A stretch of DNA of 64,000 nucleotides from Flavobacterium sp. SH_e (lineage in GTDB: Bacteria > Bacteroidota > Bacteroidia > Flavobacteriales > Flavobacteriaceae). Shown in pieces: positions 16,437-24,889 of this stretch; the stretch's first letter is position 1; each line of letters opens with the position of its first letter. The stretch spans positions 62,001 through 126,000 of the forward strand of contig NZ_JAOVZN010000005.1 of NCBI RefSeq assembly GCF_025717045.1, in the 5' to 3' direction. Position numbers and translations under genes: made by a program. The notes beneath the pieces were generated by a model. The model had not been told where the DNA came from. It worked only from the letters and a program-made list of their open reading frames with translations, and made no database searches.

Positions 16437-18005
16437 TTAAGAACTACAAGAAAGCATCGAACAGCCAACTTTAGTTCTTGCCCATTCTGGGCGTTTTGCA
16501 AACCATTTTTCAGATCCTGGCTGTTCATCGTATGGATTTTTCAAAAGTTGAAATAATTCATCAACTAGAGAATAATCTTCTTTATCCGCAGCATCAATGG
16601 CTAATTGAGCCATATAATTTCGCAATACATATTTTGGATTAATTTGATTCATTTTTGAAGCTCTTTCTTCATCTGAAAGTGTTTCGGTGTTTAGTCTTTT
16701 CAAATAAACTGTGAACCATTTTTGCCAAGCATCTAAAATATTTTCTCTTATTTCCTCAGGAATATAAAATGAAAATTCTATTTTTTCGAATGCTTGTTCT
16801 ACAGAATCATCTTTTTTAATTTTACTAAGATTTCTAAAAAATATCGTCATATCGGTTTCTGATAATTGCAGAATTTCTTCTAAACCTTTAATGATTTTAT
16901 CATCAGCTTCACTTGAAGTAAATATCCCTAATTTGCTTAAAAACATTGATTTGTAATCATTTTCATAATCATTGATAAATGTATCTAGAATTTTTTCTAA
17001 AGGTGCAGCTTCATTAACTAAAGGATAAAGCGCATTTGCCAATTGAAACAAATTCCACTGTGCAACCTGAGGCTGATTTCCGAAACGATATCTTCTATTT
17101 TGACTGTCAGTTGTATTTGGCGTCCAATCTGGATCATAATTTTCCAGCCAGCCATATGGACCATAATCAATCGTGATTCCATGAATCGACATATTATCTG
17201 TATTCATTACACCATGAACAAATCCGACACGTTGCCAATGCAAAATCATTTCTCGAGTTGTATCTGCAACTTTTTGGAAGAACTGTAAATATTGCTCTTT
17301 TGGTTCGCCTTTAATTTCAGGGAAATAATGCTGAATTGTAAACTCTACAAATTGTTTAAGGTTTTTTAGCTCGTTTCTCGCCGTCAACATTTCAAAACTT
17401 CCAAAACGAATAAATGAAGGCGCAACTCGACAAACAATTGCGCCTTTTTCATAAGCAGGATTTCCGTTATATAAAATATCTCTTAAAACCTGATCTCCAG
17501 AAAGAATAAGCGAAAGTGATCGGGTAGTGGGAACTCCTAAATTATACATGGCTTCAGCACATAAATATTCTCTAATAGAAGAGCGCAAAACAGCTAAACC
17601 ATCTGCTGTTCTAGAATATGGCGTTTTACCGGCACCTTTTAATTGAAGGGTATAAAACTGATTATTGTTTTCAACTTCCGTTAAATTAATGGCGCGGCCG
17701 TCACCTAATTGTCCTGCCCAATTTCCAAATTGATGGCCAGCATAACACATGGCAAATGGTTGAGTTTCTGGAAGAACTTCTTTTCCAGAAAAAGTATTTA
17801 GAAATTCTTCTGATTGAATTTCATCTTTGTTAATGCCAACTAGTTCAGCAACTTCTTCAGAAGCGTGAATTAGTTTAGGATTTGAAGGTTTAATCGGATT
17901 TACGTATGAAAATAGCGTATTTTTAACCTGACGAACTTCATTTGCCAAGTCTGGATCTGCTGGTAATTCTGCTGTAAAGCGATTATTTATTTTAAGATTT
18001 TTCAT
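16437..18005 (-). CDS. selO: SelO-type protein adenylyltransferase (YdiU/UPF0061), Cys version
   Basis: The 522-residue pseudokinase-fold enzyme transfers AMP from ATP to hydroxyl side chains of redox proteins. Family blocks include FAMCYAGHQFGNWAGQLGDG, LKGAGKTPYSR, ADGLAVLRSS, RVAPSFIRFG, and the metal-binding VMNTDNMSI with IDYGPYG. The C-terminus ends CSMLSCSS; the last Cys is where animal SelO has selenocysteine. The ATG at 18005 is chosen over the longer frame to 18077, since those 24 codons translate the TTGCCACAGATTA repeat. No partner gene is evident. Confidence 0.94.
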   Translation of the reverse strand: MKNLKINNRFTAELPADPDLANEVRQVKNTLFSYVNPIKPSNPKLIHASEEVAELVGINKDEIQSEEFLNTFSGKEVLPETQPFAMCYAGHQFGNWAGQLGDGRAINLTEVENNNQFYTLQLKGAGKTPYSRTADGLAVLRSSIREYLCAEAMYNLGVPTTRSLSLILSGDQVLRDILYNGNPAYEKGAIVCRVAPSFIRFGSFEMLTARNELKNLKQFVEFTIQHYFPEIKGEPKEQYLQFFQKVADTTREMILHWQRVGFVHGVMNTDNMSIHGITIDYGPYGWLENYDPDWTPNTTDSQNRRYRFGNQPQVAQWNLFQLANALYPLVNEAAPLEKILDTFINDYENDYKSMFLSKLGIFTSSEADDKIIKGLEEILQLSETDMTIFFRNLSKIKKDDSVEQAFEKIEFSFYIPEEIRENILDAWQKWFTVYLKRLNTETLSDEERASKMNQINPKYVLRNYMAQLAIDAADKEDYSLVDELFQLLKNPYDEQPGSEKWFAKRPEWARTKVGCSMLSCSS

Positions 18006-18022
18006 TTTGTTGATTTTTCTTT

Positions 18023-18186
18023 TTTGCCACAGATTACACAGATTAATGGATTTTTTTGTTTGCCACGAATAACACAAGTCTCCACTAATTTTTAGGTTTA
18101 GTTAAAATAACATTCGTGAGAATTCGAGTAATTGGTAGCAAATAGACAATAAATAAAATCTTTTTAATCTGTATAATTTGTGTCAA
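18023..18186. repeat. Cluster of TTGCCACAGATTA repeat fragments upstream of selO
   Basis: TTGCCACAGATTACACAGATTAAT (18025 onward), TTTGCCACGAATAACACAAG (18059-18078) and TTTTTAATCTGTATAATTTGTGTCAAA (about 18158-18184) are diverged members of the family seen intact at 16370. They fill the gap between selO and msrA and extend the selO frame spuriously. Confidence 0.65.
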
Positions 18187-18194
18187 ACTTAAAA

Positions 18195-18728
18195 TTAGTC
18201 AATTAACATGTCGGCATACATTTTTTTAAGTTTTTGGATTTTTGGATCAATTACAACTTGACAATATCCAGCTTCTTGATTTTCATTATAATAGTTTTGA
18301 TGATAATCTTCTGCCTCGTAAAAAACTTCAAAAGGTTTTAATTGTGTTACAATTGGATCTGCATAAGCTGGCTGTACCTCTTCAAATACTTTCTCAGCAA
18401 TTTCTTTTTGTTCATCGTTATGATACAAAATAATAGAACGATATTGTGTTCCACTGTCGCCACCTTGACGGTTTAGAGTTGTTGGATCATGACTTGTCAT
18501 GAAAATGAAAATTAAGTCATGATATGAAATTATGTCAGGGTTAAATGTCACTTGAATCACTTCTGCATGTCCTGTTCTTCCAGTACAAACTTCGCGATAA
18601 GCTGGATTTTTGATAAACCCGTCTGAATAACCCGATTTTATTGATTCTACACCTTTTAAACGCTGAATTACAGCTTCAATACACCAAAAACATCCGCCAC
18701 CAAAAGTAGCAACTGATAAATTTCCCAT
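18195..18728 (-). CDS. msrA: Peptide-methionine (S)-S-oxide reductase
   Basis: The 177-residue enzyme repairs oxidised methionine using thioredoxin. The catalytic motif is GCFWC (C13 catalytic, C16) near the N-terminus, followed by the family blocks SGYSDG, CTGRTGHAEVIQV, FMTSHDPTTLNRQGGDSGTQYRS and FYEAEDYHQNYY. A further Cys lies in GYCQVVIDPKI near residue 157. No signal peptide, so it is cytoplasmic. It is monocistronic and lies between two oxidative-stress-compatible neighbours (selO, and a class V aminotransferase-fold enzyme divergent to it). Confidence 0.95.
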   Translation of the reverse strand: MGNLSVATFGGGCFWCIEAVIQRLKGVESIKSGYSDGFIKNPAYREVCTGRTGHAEVIQVTFNPDIISYHDLIFIFMTSHDPTTLNRQGGDSGTQYRSIILYHNDEQKEIAEKVFEEVQPAYADPIVTQLKPFEVFYEAEDYHQNYYNENQEAGYCQVVIDPKIQKLKKMYADMLID

Positions 18729-18881
18729 AAGTAATTACTTTCTATAAGTTTAATGCCTATTAATTCGATAGGATATTATGATAATTTATTAAAAAAAAAG
18801 TTCTTTTAACTAAAAATACTAAACAGTAATATAGTGTTTGAAGTTTACTATTGATAAATTCGCAATTTTATAAAAAAACTA

Positions 18882-18889
18882 TATATTTG
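18882..18889 (+). promoter_or_regulatory. -7 box upstream of the class V aminotransferase-fold gene
   Basis: TATATTTG matches TAnnTTTG, 24 bases before the ATG. The nearest upstream TTG is about 28 bases away, longer than the usual -33 spacing. Confidence 0.45.
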
Positions 18890-18912
18890 CAATCCAACAC
18901 AAGGCACAACTA

Positions 18913-20400
18913 ATGAATAGCAAAAATAGTACCATGACACTGGAAACTTATTTTCAGGAATTTAGGCAGAATATTGTCGGAATAAATCAAGAATTTACCT
19001 CTCCTTATGGCAGAAAATCAATTATTTACACTGACTGGACTGCCAGCGGAAGATTGTATCGCCCGATTGAAGAGAAACTCTTAAATCAATTTGGACCGTT
19101 TGTTGCCAATACTCATACTGAAACTACTGTCTCAGGTACTGCAATGACAAAAGCATATCATCATGCAAGACATATTATTAAGCGTCATGCAAATGCAAGC
19201 AATGATGATGTTTTAATTACAGATGGAACCGGAATGACTGGAGTTATCAATAAATTCCAGCGTATTTTAGGATTGAAAATCCCTGAAAACTTAAAAAGTT
19301 TCACCAATGTTCCTGCTGAGAAAAAGCCAATTGTTTTTATTTCACACATGGAACATCATTCTAATCAAACTTCTTGGTTAGAAACTATTGCAGATGTAGA
19401 GATTATTCCGTCTTGCGAAAAAGGGCTTTTTAACTTAGAGAATCTGGAAGTTTTATTGGAAAAATATAAGGATAGAACGTTGAAAATTGCTTCTATTACT
19501 GCTTGTTCGAATGTTACGGGATTAAGAACTCCTTTTCATGAAGCGGCAAAATTAATGCATCAATATAATGGTGTTTGTTTTGTTGATTTTGCTTGTTCAG
19601 GACCTTATGTTGAAATTGATATGCATCCTGCTGATCCAGAAGCTTATTTAGACGCTGTTTTTATGTCGCCTCATAAATTTTTGGGCGGTCCAGGAACTTC
19701 TGGGGTTTTGATTTTTAATAAAAAGCTATACAATAATATGATTCCAGATTGCCCAGGCGGAGGAACAGTAAGCTGGACAAATCCTTGGGGAGAACATAAA
19801 TATATTGATAATATTGAAGATCGTGAAGATGGCGGAACGCCTGGTTTTCTTCAGGTTATAAAAACTGCTCTTGCCATTGAATTGAAAGAAGAAATGGGGA
19901 TTGAAAACATTATGCAGCGTGAACACGAAATTGTAGATTATGTTTTCTCTGAATTAGATCCAATTGATAATATTAAAATTTTAGCAGGACAGCACAAAGA
20001 GCGTCTTGGTGTAATTTCGTTTTTTATTGATGATCTTCATTTTAATTTAGGAGTTAAAATCTTAAACGATCGTTTTGGAATTCAGACTAGAGGAGGATGC
20101 AGCTGTGCAGGAACTTACGGCCATTATTTATTGCATGTTGATCAAGAAACTTCTAATAAATTGGTAAATGAAATTACAATTGGTGATTTGATCAAAAAAC
20201 CAGGATGGATTAGAATGTCTATTCACCCAACGACTACAGATAAAGAAATTGCTTTTGTTTGTAACAGCATAAAAGAATTAGCGGCAAATCATAAAGAATG
20301 GGCTTTGGATTATTCTTATGATAAAAACCGTAATGAGTTTATTCATAAAGATGCGAATTCTTTTGAAGATGAATTAGTTGAGAGTTGGTTTAAGTCTTAA
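18913..20400 (+). CDS. Class V aminotransferase-fold PLP enzyme (cysteine-desulfurase-like)
   Basis: The 495-residue protein has the fold-I PLP set: ring-stacking His in SHMEHHSNQTSW (about 145-155), the Asp in VDFACSG (D225) and the Schiff-base lysine in MSPHKFLGG (K255). A Cys-rich loop RGGCSCAGTYGHYLLH (about 395-410) is where cysteine desulfurases place the reactive Cys, but length and flanking sequence differ from IscS and SufS. The substrate could be cysteine or another amino acid. An in-frame ATG seven codons later (18934) is a possible alternative start. It stands alone, followed by a repeat-filled gap. Confidence 0.8.
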   Translation: MNSKNSTMTLETYFQEFRQNIVGINQEFTSPYGRKSIIYTDWTASGRLYRPIEEKLLNQFGPFVANTHTETTVSGTAMTKAYHHARHIIKRHANASNDDVLITDGTGMTGVINKFQRILGLKIPENLKSFTNVPAEKKPIVFISHMEHHSNQTSWLETIADVEIIPSCEKGLFNLENLEVLLEKYKDRTLKIASITACSNVTGLRTPFHEAAKLMHQYNGVCFVDFACSGPYVEIDMHPADPEAYLDAVFMSPHKFLGGPGTSGVLIFNKKLYNNMIPDCPGGGTVSWTNPWGEHKYIDNIEDREDGGTPGFLQVIKTALAIELKEEMGIENIMQREHEIVDYVFSELDPIDNIKILAGQHKERLGVISFFIDDLHFNLGVKILNDRFGIQTRGGCSCAGTYGHYLLHVDQETSNKLVNEITIGDLIKKPGWIRMSIHPTTTDKEIAFVCNSIKELAANHKEWALDYSYDKNRNEFIHKDANSFEDELVESWFKS

Positions 20401-20550
20401 CTTTTGATTGTTTTCTTAACGCAGAGTTCTCAAAGGATTCGCGGCGTTTTGGAAGTTTTTTTGAGCTAAATATTAGTTCCTGTTGAGATCGCAAAGCTTG
20501 CTTTTAAAAGATTTTTTTCAAAATTTAAAATTTGACAAAGATAAATTATT

Positions 20551-20582
20551 AAACCCGACAGGTTTTCAAATCTGTCGGGTTT
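20551..20582. repeat. AAACCCGACAG hairpin repeat
   Basis: AAACCCGACAG (20551-20561) pairs with CTGTCGGGTTT (20572-20582). A longer version of the same palindrome lies at 31965-31996. With its T-rich tail it may terminate transcription from the upstream gene. Confidence 0.75.
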
Positions 20583-20600
20583 GTCAATTTTACGTATGGA

Positions 20601-20631
20601 CCTTTGTCAAAGTTTTAAACTTTGACAAAGG
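20601..20631. repeat. 31-base near-perfect palindrome CCTTTGTCAAAGTTT
   Basis: CCTTTGTCAAAGTTT (20601-20615) is followed after one T by its exact complement AAACTTTGACAAAGG (20617-20631). A related half (AAATTTGACAAAGATAAA) lies at about 20528-20546. The region is non-coding. Confidence 0.75.
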
Positions 20632-20680
20632 ACTTCTAAGACAATTAATTTTGTTCTTTTATGAAAATGATATTTCTAGT

Positions 20681-20751
20681 CTAGCCCCGATAGAAGTGGA
20701 AATCCTTTTGTGCCGGGGTTCGGCGCAAAAGATTGAAACGGATAGCGGGAC
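20681..20751. repeat. Flavobacterial palindromic repeat (AGCCCCGATAG...AGCGGGA family), direct copy
   Basis: The element runs from CTAGCCCCGATAGAAGTGG through CCTTTTGTGC, an inner CCGGGGTTCGGC hairpin, GCGCAAAAG and ends GATAGCGGGAC. It is homologous to 10633-10721 read on the other strand. It lies between two genes facing each other, 40 bases from the permease stop codon. Other bases of the 20401-20791 gap hold only the two palindromes above. Confidence 0.75.
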
Positions 20752-20791
20752 GAGTGTTCATGAAAACACGAATTCGTCTGCTTCTAAAAAA

Positions 20792-22534
20792 TTACATTAT
20801 CAATCTGACGCCTCCTAGATCTGCAACTCGGTATGAAAATCTATTTCCTGGAGACCCTATGAACATAAAGTTTTTAGGGATTTTCCATTTTTGAGAAAGT
20901 TCGTCTATAATTTCTGGACCAAATGTTCCTTCAATTTCTATATATTCAATATCTAAACCGTCGTAAGCACGGTCTAAAACTTCTAAGTCTTTTTTGAGCC
21001 CTTCGTTATTTACAGTATCACTTTTTACGTGAACTATTTTAAGTTTTTTGGTTGTTTCATTGTCTTCAACATATTGCAGGACTTTGTTCAAGATAGTGAT
21101 ATCGTCACCTTTAGTAAAGAAGACAAACTCTTGCGAATTGATTTCTGAACTTAAATTTTGAAGATAACGGTTACTTATAATCACCATTTTTCGTAATGGC
21201 TGGTAAAAATATTCTAAAGCTTCAATCAATAATCGGATTAAAAACACACGGTTTAGCATGATACCAATAAAAATTAAAGCTGGAATAAGATATTGCAAGA
21301 ATGTGTAAAACGAATTGATGTTAAGATGCATGTTCCCGATAAAAGCTGTAATAACAAAAGTTACTGCAAGAACGACGGCAATTCCTCGAGCGCGTTCAGG
21401 TCTTGGAAGTTTTCTGCGTTTGTATTTAAGAAGTAAGTTTCCAATTCCAAAAAGTGCCATTACAGCTAAGAATGAAAAAGTATAAACTCCAGCCAATGAT
21501 TCTAGATGTCCGTTTGTTGCGAAAAGAACTGAAATACAGAGAATTAAAAAGCTTATAACGATTCTGTAATGAGAACCTCTTTTATTTTGTTTAAGAAAAT
21601 AATTTGGTAGAATTCGATCTAATGTCATTCGGTTTAAAAGTCCCGAAACACCAACAAATGAAGTTAAAACTGCTCCACAAAGTACCATAACAGCATCAAT
21701 AGAAATTAGCCAAGCAAGCCATGCTCCGCCAGTTGTTTGCCCTAAATAAGCTAAAAGTGATTCTTTATTTTCTCCAACTTCAGTTAACGGAATTACACTA
21801 ATCAATAAAATAGCAATTATGGGATTGAAGAAGCTAACAATTCCCCACATGTTTCGGAGTGTTTTAGGAAAAACGCCATGTTCTTGTTCTTCGACAAAAT
21901 TGGCAGAACTTTCAAAACCAGATATTCCGAGCATTGCGGCAGAGAATCCTAAGAAAAGTGCTGTTCTAATACTTCCAGAAGTTATTGGAGTTTGCCAATT
22001 GATATAAAAAATATCTAAGCCATTCATTAATACAAACCATACTGATGCTAAAACCAACAAGGTCAAAGTCGCAATATGAGTCATGAAAATGATAACGGCG
22101 ACAAAAGCAGATTCTCCAATTCCTAAAATGGCTAATCCAGTAAATAAAACTAAAACGACGACAGTTGCAATTGTAACATTTAGTCCGTCAAATATTCCGT
22201 GCAAATAGTGCATTCCTTCGGATGCCGAGATTACAGCAGTTGCCATGTATGACAAAACTGTTAAAGTTGCGGCTAAAGAAGCTAAACGTTTAGTAGAAGT
22301 GTTTAATAAAACATTGTAAGCACCTCCATTTAAAGGAATTGCTCCAACAACTTCACCATAAATTTTTCTGAAAAGAAATAATACAACAGCAACAATTAAA
22401 AGTGAAATCCAAGCATATTGGCCAGCATATAATATGGTTAAAGCTGAAACGTATAGACAAGAAGAACTAATATCGTTTCCGCAGATTGCAGTTGCCTGTA
22501 ATTGATTTAATTTTTTGTGTACGATTTCTTTCAT
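20792..22534 (-). CDS. APC-superfamily amino acid permease with C-terminal cytosolic domain
   Basis: The 580-residue protein begins with a short cytosolic tail, then about 12 membrane helices to residue 430. The first carries GNDISSSCLYVSA and the substrate-loop EVVGAIPLNGGAYN is typical of APC transporters. GFESSANFVEEQEHGVFPKT marks the helix 6 to 7 connection. Residues about 445-580 form a soluble alpha/beta tail (EFVFFTKGDDITILNKVL, then KLKIVHVKSDTV) reminiscent of universal-stress-type domains. Substrate is not predictable. It lies between repeats and is monocistronic. Confidence 0.88.
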   Translation of the reverse strand: MKEIVHKKLNQLQATAICGNDISSSCLYVSALTILYAGQYAWISLLIVAVVLFLFRKIYGEVVGAIPLNGGAYNVLLNTSTKRLASLAATLTVLSYMATAVISASEGMHYLHGIFDGLNVTIATVVVLVLFTGLAILGIGESAFVAVIIFMTHIATLTLLVLASVWFVLMNGLDIFYINWQTPITSGSIRTALFLGFSAAMLGISGFESSANFVEEQEHGVFPKTLRNMWGIVSFFNPIIAILLISVIPLTEVGENKESLLAYLGQTTGGAWLAWLISIDAVMVLCGAVLTSFVGVSGLLNRMTLDRILPNYFLKQNKRGSHYRIVISFLILCISVLFATNGHLESLAGVYTFSFLAVMALFGIGNLLLKYKRRKLPRPERARGIAVVLAVTFVITAFIGNMHLNINSFYTFLQYLIPALIFIGIMLNRVFLIRLLIEALEYFYQPLRKMVIISNRYLQNLSSEINSQEFVFFTKGDDITILNKVLQYVEDNETTKKLKIVHVKSDTVNNEGLKKDLEVLDRAYDGLDIEYIEIEGTFGPEIIDELSQKWKIPKNFMFIGSPGNRFSYRVADLGGVRLIM

Positions 22535-22663
22535 CAGTATTTTGAATTGACACTTTAGTACAAAACAATGAGCAACAAATAATTATAATCGGGCAAAAGG
22601 CGGATATTAAATTGTAAACCCTTTTATACTTTAATGTAATTAGGGGTTTTCAACTTAAGGATA

Positions 22664-23134
22664 TTATTTGGTTTCTTGAAACTTTTGAAGTGATAATAAA
22701 GCCTGAGTCTGTATTTTTTTCTGGAAAAATCCTGTCCAGCCAAGTAAATAACCTGTTGTTCCAAAGGCTTGCTTTGACCATTTCCATACATCAAAATTGT
22801 CTGTATGCTTGATAATTAGGCCATCTTGAAAAACAAATTCGGCGCTTATTTTATTGATCACTTTTCTGTTGGTTTTACTAAAATTATAAGTAGCCGTCCA
22901 ATTTGCAGAACCAGTTGAATCATCTGCTTTTACATTGAAAAATTCAATTTTTAAATTTCCTTTACTTTTTAAAAGCAGCATTTCCCACATTTTTGAAACC
23001 TGTTTTTCTTTTAATAAACCAAAAGCGGGATCAATAAAATGAACTTTTGGATGATAACATTCGCTCATCGTTTTTGCATCAGCGTTAGCGAAAGCGGTAT
23101 AAAACTTTGTGATTAAGGCTTCATTTGCGTTCAT
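22664..23134 (-). CDS. NTF2-like (SnoaL-type) protein
   Basis: The 156-residue protein starts NANEALITKFYTAFANADAKTMSECYHPKVHFID, although only short pieces are diagnostic: the cone-fold helix KFYTAFANAD, then CYHPKVHF and DGLIIKHTDNFDVWKW. This is the NTF2-like/SnoaL fold used by many small enzymes and binding proteins. Function is unassigned. It is separated by 47 bases from the secreted-protein gene upstream and may be read from the same transcript. Confidence 0.78.
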   Translation of the reverse strand: MNANEALITKFYTAFANADAKTMSECYHPKVHFIDPAFGLLKEKQVSKMWEMLLLKSKGNLKIEFFNVKADDSTGSANWTATYNFSKTNRKVINKISAEFVFQDGLIIKHTDNFDVWKWSKQAFGTTGYLLGWTGFFQKKIQTQALLSLQKFQETK

Positions 23135-23181
23135 AAAAAAATATTTATGTTAAATATAAGATTTATTAGATTAAAAAATCA

Positions 23182-23706
23182 TTATAAAACACTAATTTCT
23201 TTAGCTGTATCAAATGTTTTTTTAGACTTGTCAAATGCTGTTGAGAAATATTTCACTTTACTATAAGCTGTAAAGTGCCCTGTTAGATTTCCTGAAATAT
23301 CTGGTCCACCAGCAATTATGAATCTTATTGCATAAATATCTGTCTTTTTAAGCTTCAGCCATTCTGCAGGTGTAAAATAATAGTAAGCAGTTGTTTTTCC
23401 ATCTGCAGATTCTTTTACATTTTTATCTGTACATGCAATAACATCAGCATTTGTCAAATCGACATAAACGCCACCAGCAATTTTTGCTTTGTCACTTGCT
23501 GTAGAAACGGTTAGTTTTAAAACACCTCCTTTTTCCGTTTTAGCTATTTGAACATTGATTTCGCCGGAGTAAGCATATTTTTCGCATATAAAAGTATATT
23601 CTTGTGTCGCTGGATAAGGAGCTGAACCTTTTACACTTATAGTTTGCTGTGCTGAAGCAAAAGTTGAAATAAATAATAACAGAAGTAGTGGTAGTTTAAA
23701 ATTCAT
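23182..23706 (-). CDS. Secreted protein of unknown function
   Basis: The 174-residue product has a clear signal peptide (MNFKLPLLLLLFISTFASA, then Q) and a beta-rich body with TISVKGSAPYPATQEYTF and GGVLKLTVSTASDKAKIAGG. I do not recognise the family. It is the last gene of a tightly spaced four-gene unit (methyltransferase-like, M23 peptidase, lipoprotein, this), 11 bases after the lipoprotein stop. It is probably periplasmic. Confidence 0.65.
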   Translation of the reverse strand: MNFKLPLLLLLFISTFASAQQTISVKGSAPYPATQEYTFICEKYAYSGEINVQIAKTEKGGVLKLTVSTASDKAKIAGGVYVDLTNADVIACTDKNVKESADGKTTAYYYFTPAEWLKLKKTDIYAIRFIIAGGPDISGNLTGHFTAYSKVKYFSTAFDKSKKTFDTAKEISVL

Positions 23707-23717
23707 ATATATAGTAT

Positions 23718-24200
23718 TTATTGATCGGCTAATTTGGCGTCAAATTTTTCATCCCAATCCATTGATTTTATGGCAGAAATGAGATTGTCTTCATTTACAA
23801 AAATTCGCAATTCCTTATTGGCAACTTTTTTACTGTAGAATGCGTGGTAGCGGTAAATGACTTCATGTTTGGTTTTGTACACTCCATCTAATTTTAAATC
23901 TATAAAACTTCCGTAATACTGTCTAAATCTTTGGCAGGTTTTGGTTAAACGTTCTTCCGTAGTGTTTTCCATAACCGATTTAGTTACTTCAGTTTCATTA
24001 AAAGGTTTAAATTTTGAAGTATTACACGTTTCTAAAACTCTCTTTCCTAAATCGTACGCTTTACGCTGCTGATTTGCATTTACTTCTGCTCCAGAAACTT
24101 TTTTTATTTTTAAATCTTCTGTATCTCTACTTACTGTTTTCGATTTACATCCAATTAATAATAATATTAACAAACATATAATCAATCCTGCTTTCTTCAT
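23718..24200 (-). CDS. Small lipoprotein of unknown function
   Basis: The 160-residue precursor has a lipoprotein signal with lipobox LLIGC (Cys at about residue 18). The mature part is basic and mixed, with two further Cys (LETCNTS, KTCQRFRQYY). No family recognised. The gene starts 6 bases after the M23 peptidase stop, so its product may act with the peptidase at the envelope, but that is inference from operon position only. Confidence 0.7.
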   Translation of the reverse strand: MKKAGLIICLLILLLIGCKSKTVSRDTEDLKIKKVSGAEVNANQQRKAYDLGKRVLETCNTSKFKPFNETEVTKSVMENTTEERLTKTCQRFRQYYGSFIDLKLDGVYKTKHEVIYRYHAFYSKKVANKELRIFVNEDNLISAIKSMDWDEKFDAKLADQ

Positions 24201-24206
24201 AACTAT

Positions 24207-24884
24207 TTAAGTAATTTTTAATAATAAGTTAGGATCGGGACAATTTTCAATGTAAAAATTTAGGTCTTTTGTATTGCAGACACCAGGATAATCTCCCCAG
24301 TAATCCTCTATTTTATGGATGATTTGAAAATGGACATGGGGTGCATAATCTCCATTGACTGAGGCATTTCCTAAAGTTGCAATCTTTTCGCCCTTTTTAA
24401 AATGGTCTCCGATATTTAAATTCTCTATACTTTCTAACGATAAATGTCCGTATAAAGTATAAAATTTCTCATTTTCCACTTCATGCTCTAATATTATAGT
24501 TGGGCCGTAATCACCTAAACCAATATTGTTTTTAAAGCTATGCACTTTGCCGTCTAATGCAGCAAGAACTATTGTTCCAGCTTCTGCCCATAAATCTAAA
24601 CCAATATGAATATTTCGTTCAGGTTTTGTAGCGTTCAAAAAAATGGGGCTTCTTTGGTATAAAAAACGTCCTTCAATATAACCGCCAAAAGCAACTTTGG
24701 CATTGTTTTCTTTTAGGTAATTCGAAATGTACTTTTCAAAATCTTCAGAAGTATCTAATTTAGAATTCATTAGATCTTGATTTGAAACCGATAGATTTAA
24801 CGGAGTATATTCTGAAATACTAATTGTTTCATCAATAACTTTAGTAGGTGGTAAGGCATTTAAAATGGAGGTTAGGGGTTTCAT
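24207..24884 (-). CDS. M23-family (LytM-type) peptidase, no obvious signal peptide
   Basis: The 225-residue protein has a complete M23 zinc site: H93 and D97 (HIGLD), H147 (GHLSL), H183 and H185 (HVHFQ). The domain spans about 88-200. The N-terminal 60 residues are soluble and no signal peptide is visible, which is unusual for a cell-wall hydrolase. Similar M23 domains are fused to aminotransferases in other bacteria, where they appear to have cytosolic or non-wall roles. It follows the methyltransferase-like gene by 5 bases. Confidence 0.85.
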   Translation of the reverse strand: MKPLTSILNALPPTKVIDETISISEYTPLNLSVSNQDLMNSKLDTSEDFEKYISNYLKENNAKVAFGGYIEGRFLYQRSPIFLNATKPERNIHIGLDLWAEAGTIVLAALDGKVHSFKNNIGLGDYGPTIILEHEVENEKFYTLYGHLSLESIENLNIGDHFKKGEKIATLGNASVNGDYAPHVHFQIIHKIEDYWGDYPGVCNTKDLNFYIENCPDPNLLLKIT

Positions 24885-24889
24885 GAAAT

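Noticed and set aside
18006..18077. N-terminal extension of SelO
   Set aside because: The 24 extra codons translate a TTGCCACAGATTA repeat; the family N-terminus begins at the ATG at 18005.
20483..20818. Plus-strand frame of 111 codons after the class V aminotransferase-fold gene
   Set aside because: It consists of palindromic repeats (CCCGACAG, CCTTTGTCAAAG and the AGCCCCGATAG element) and overlaps the permease stop; no protein-like composition.
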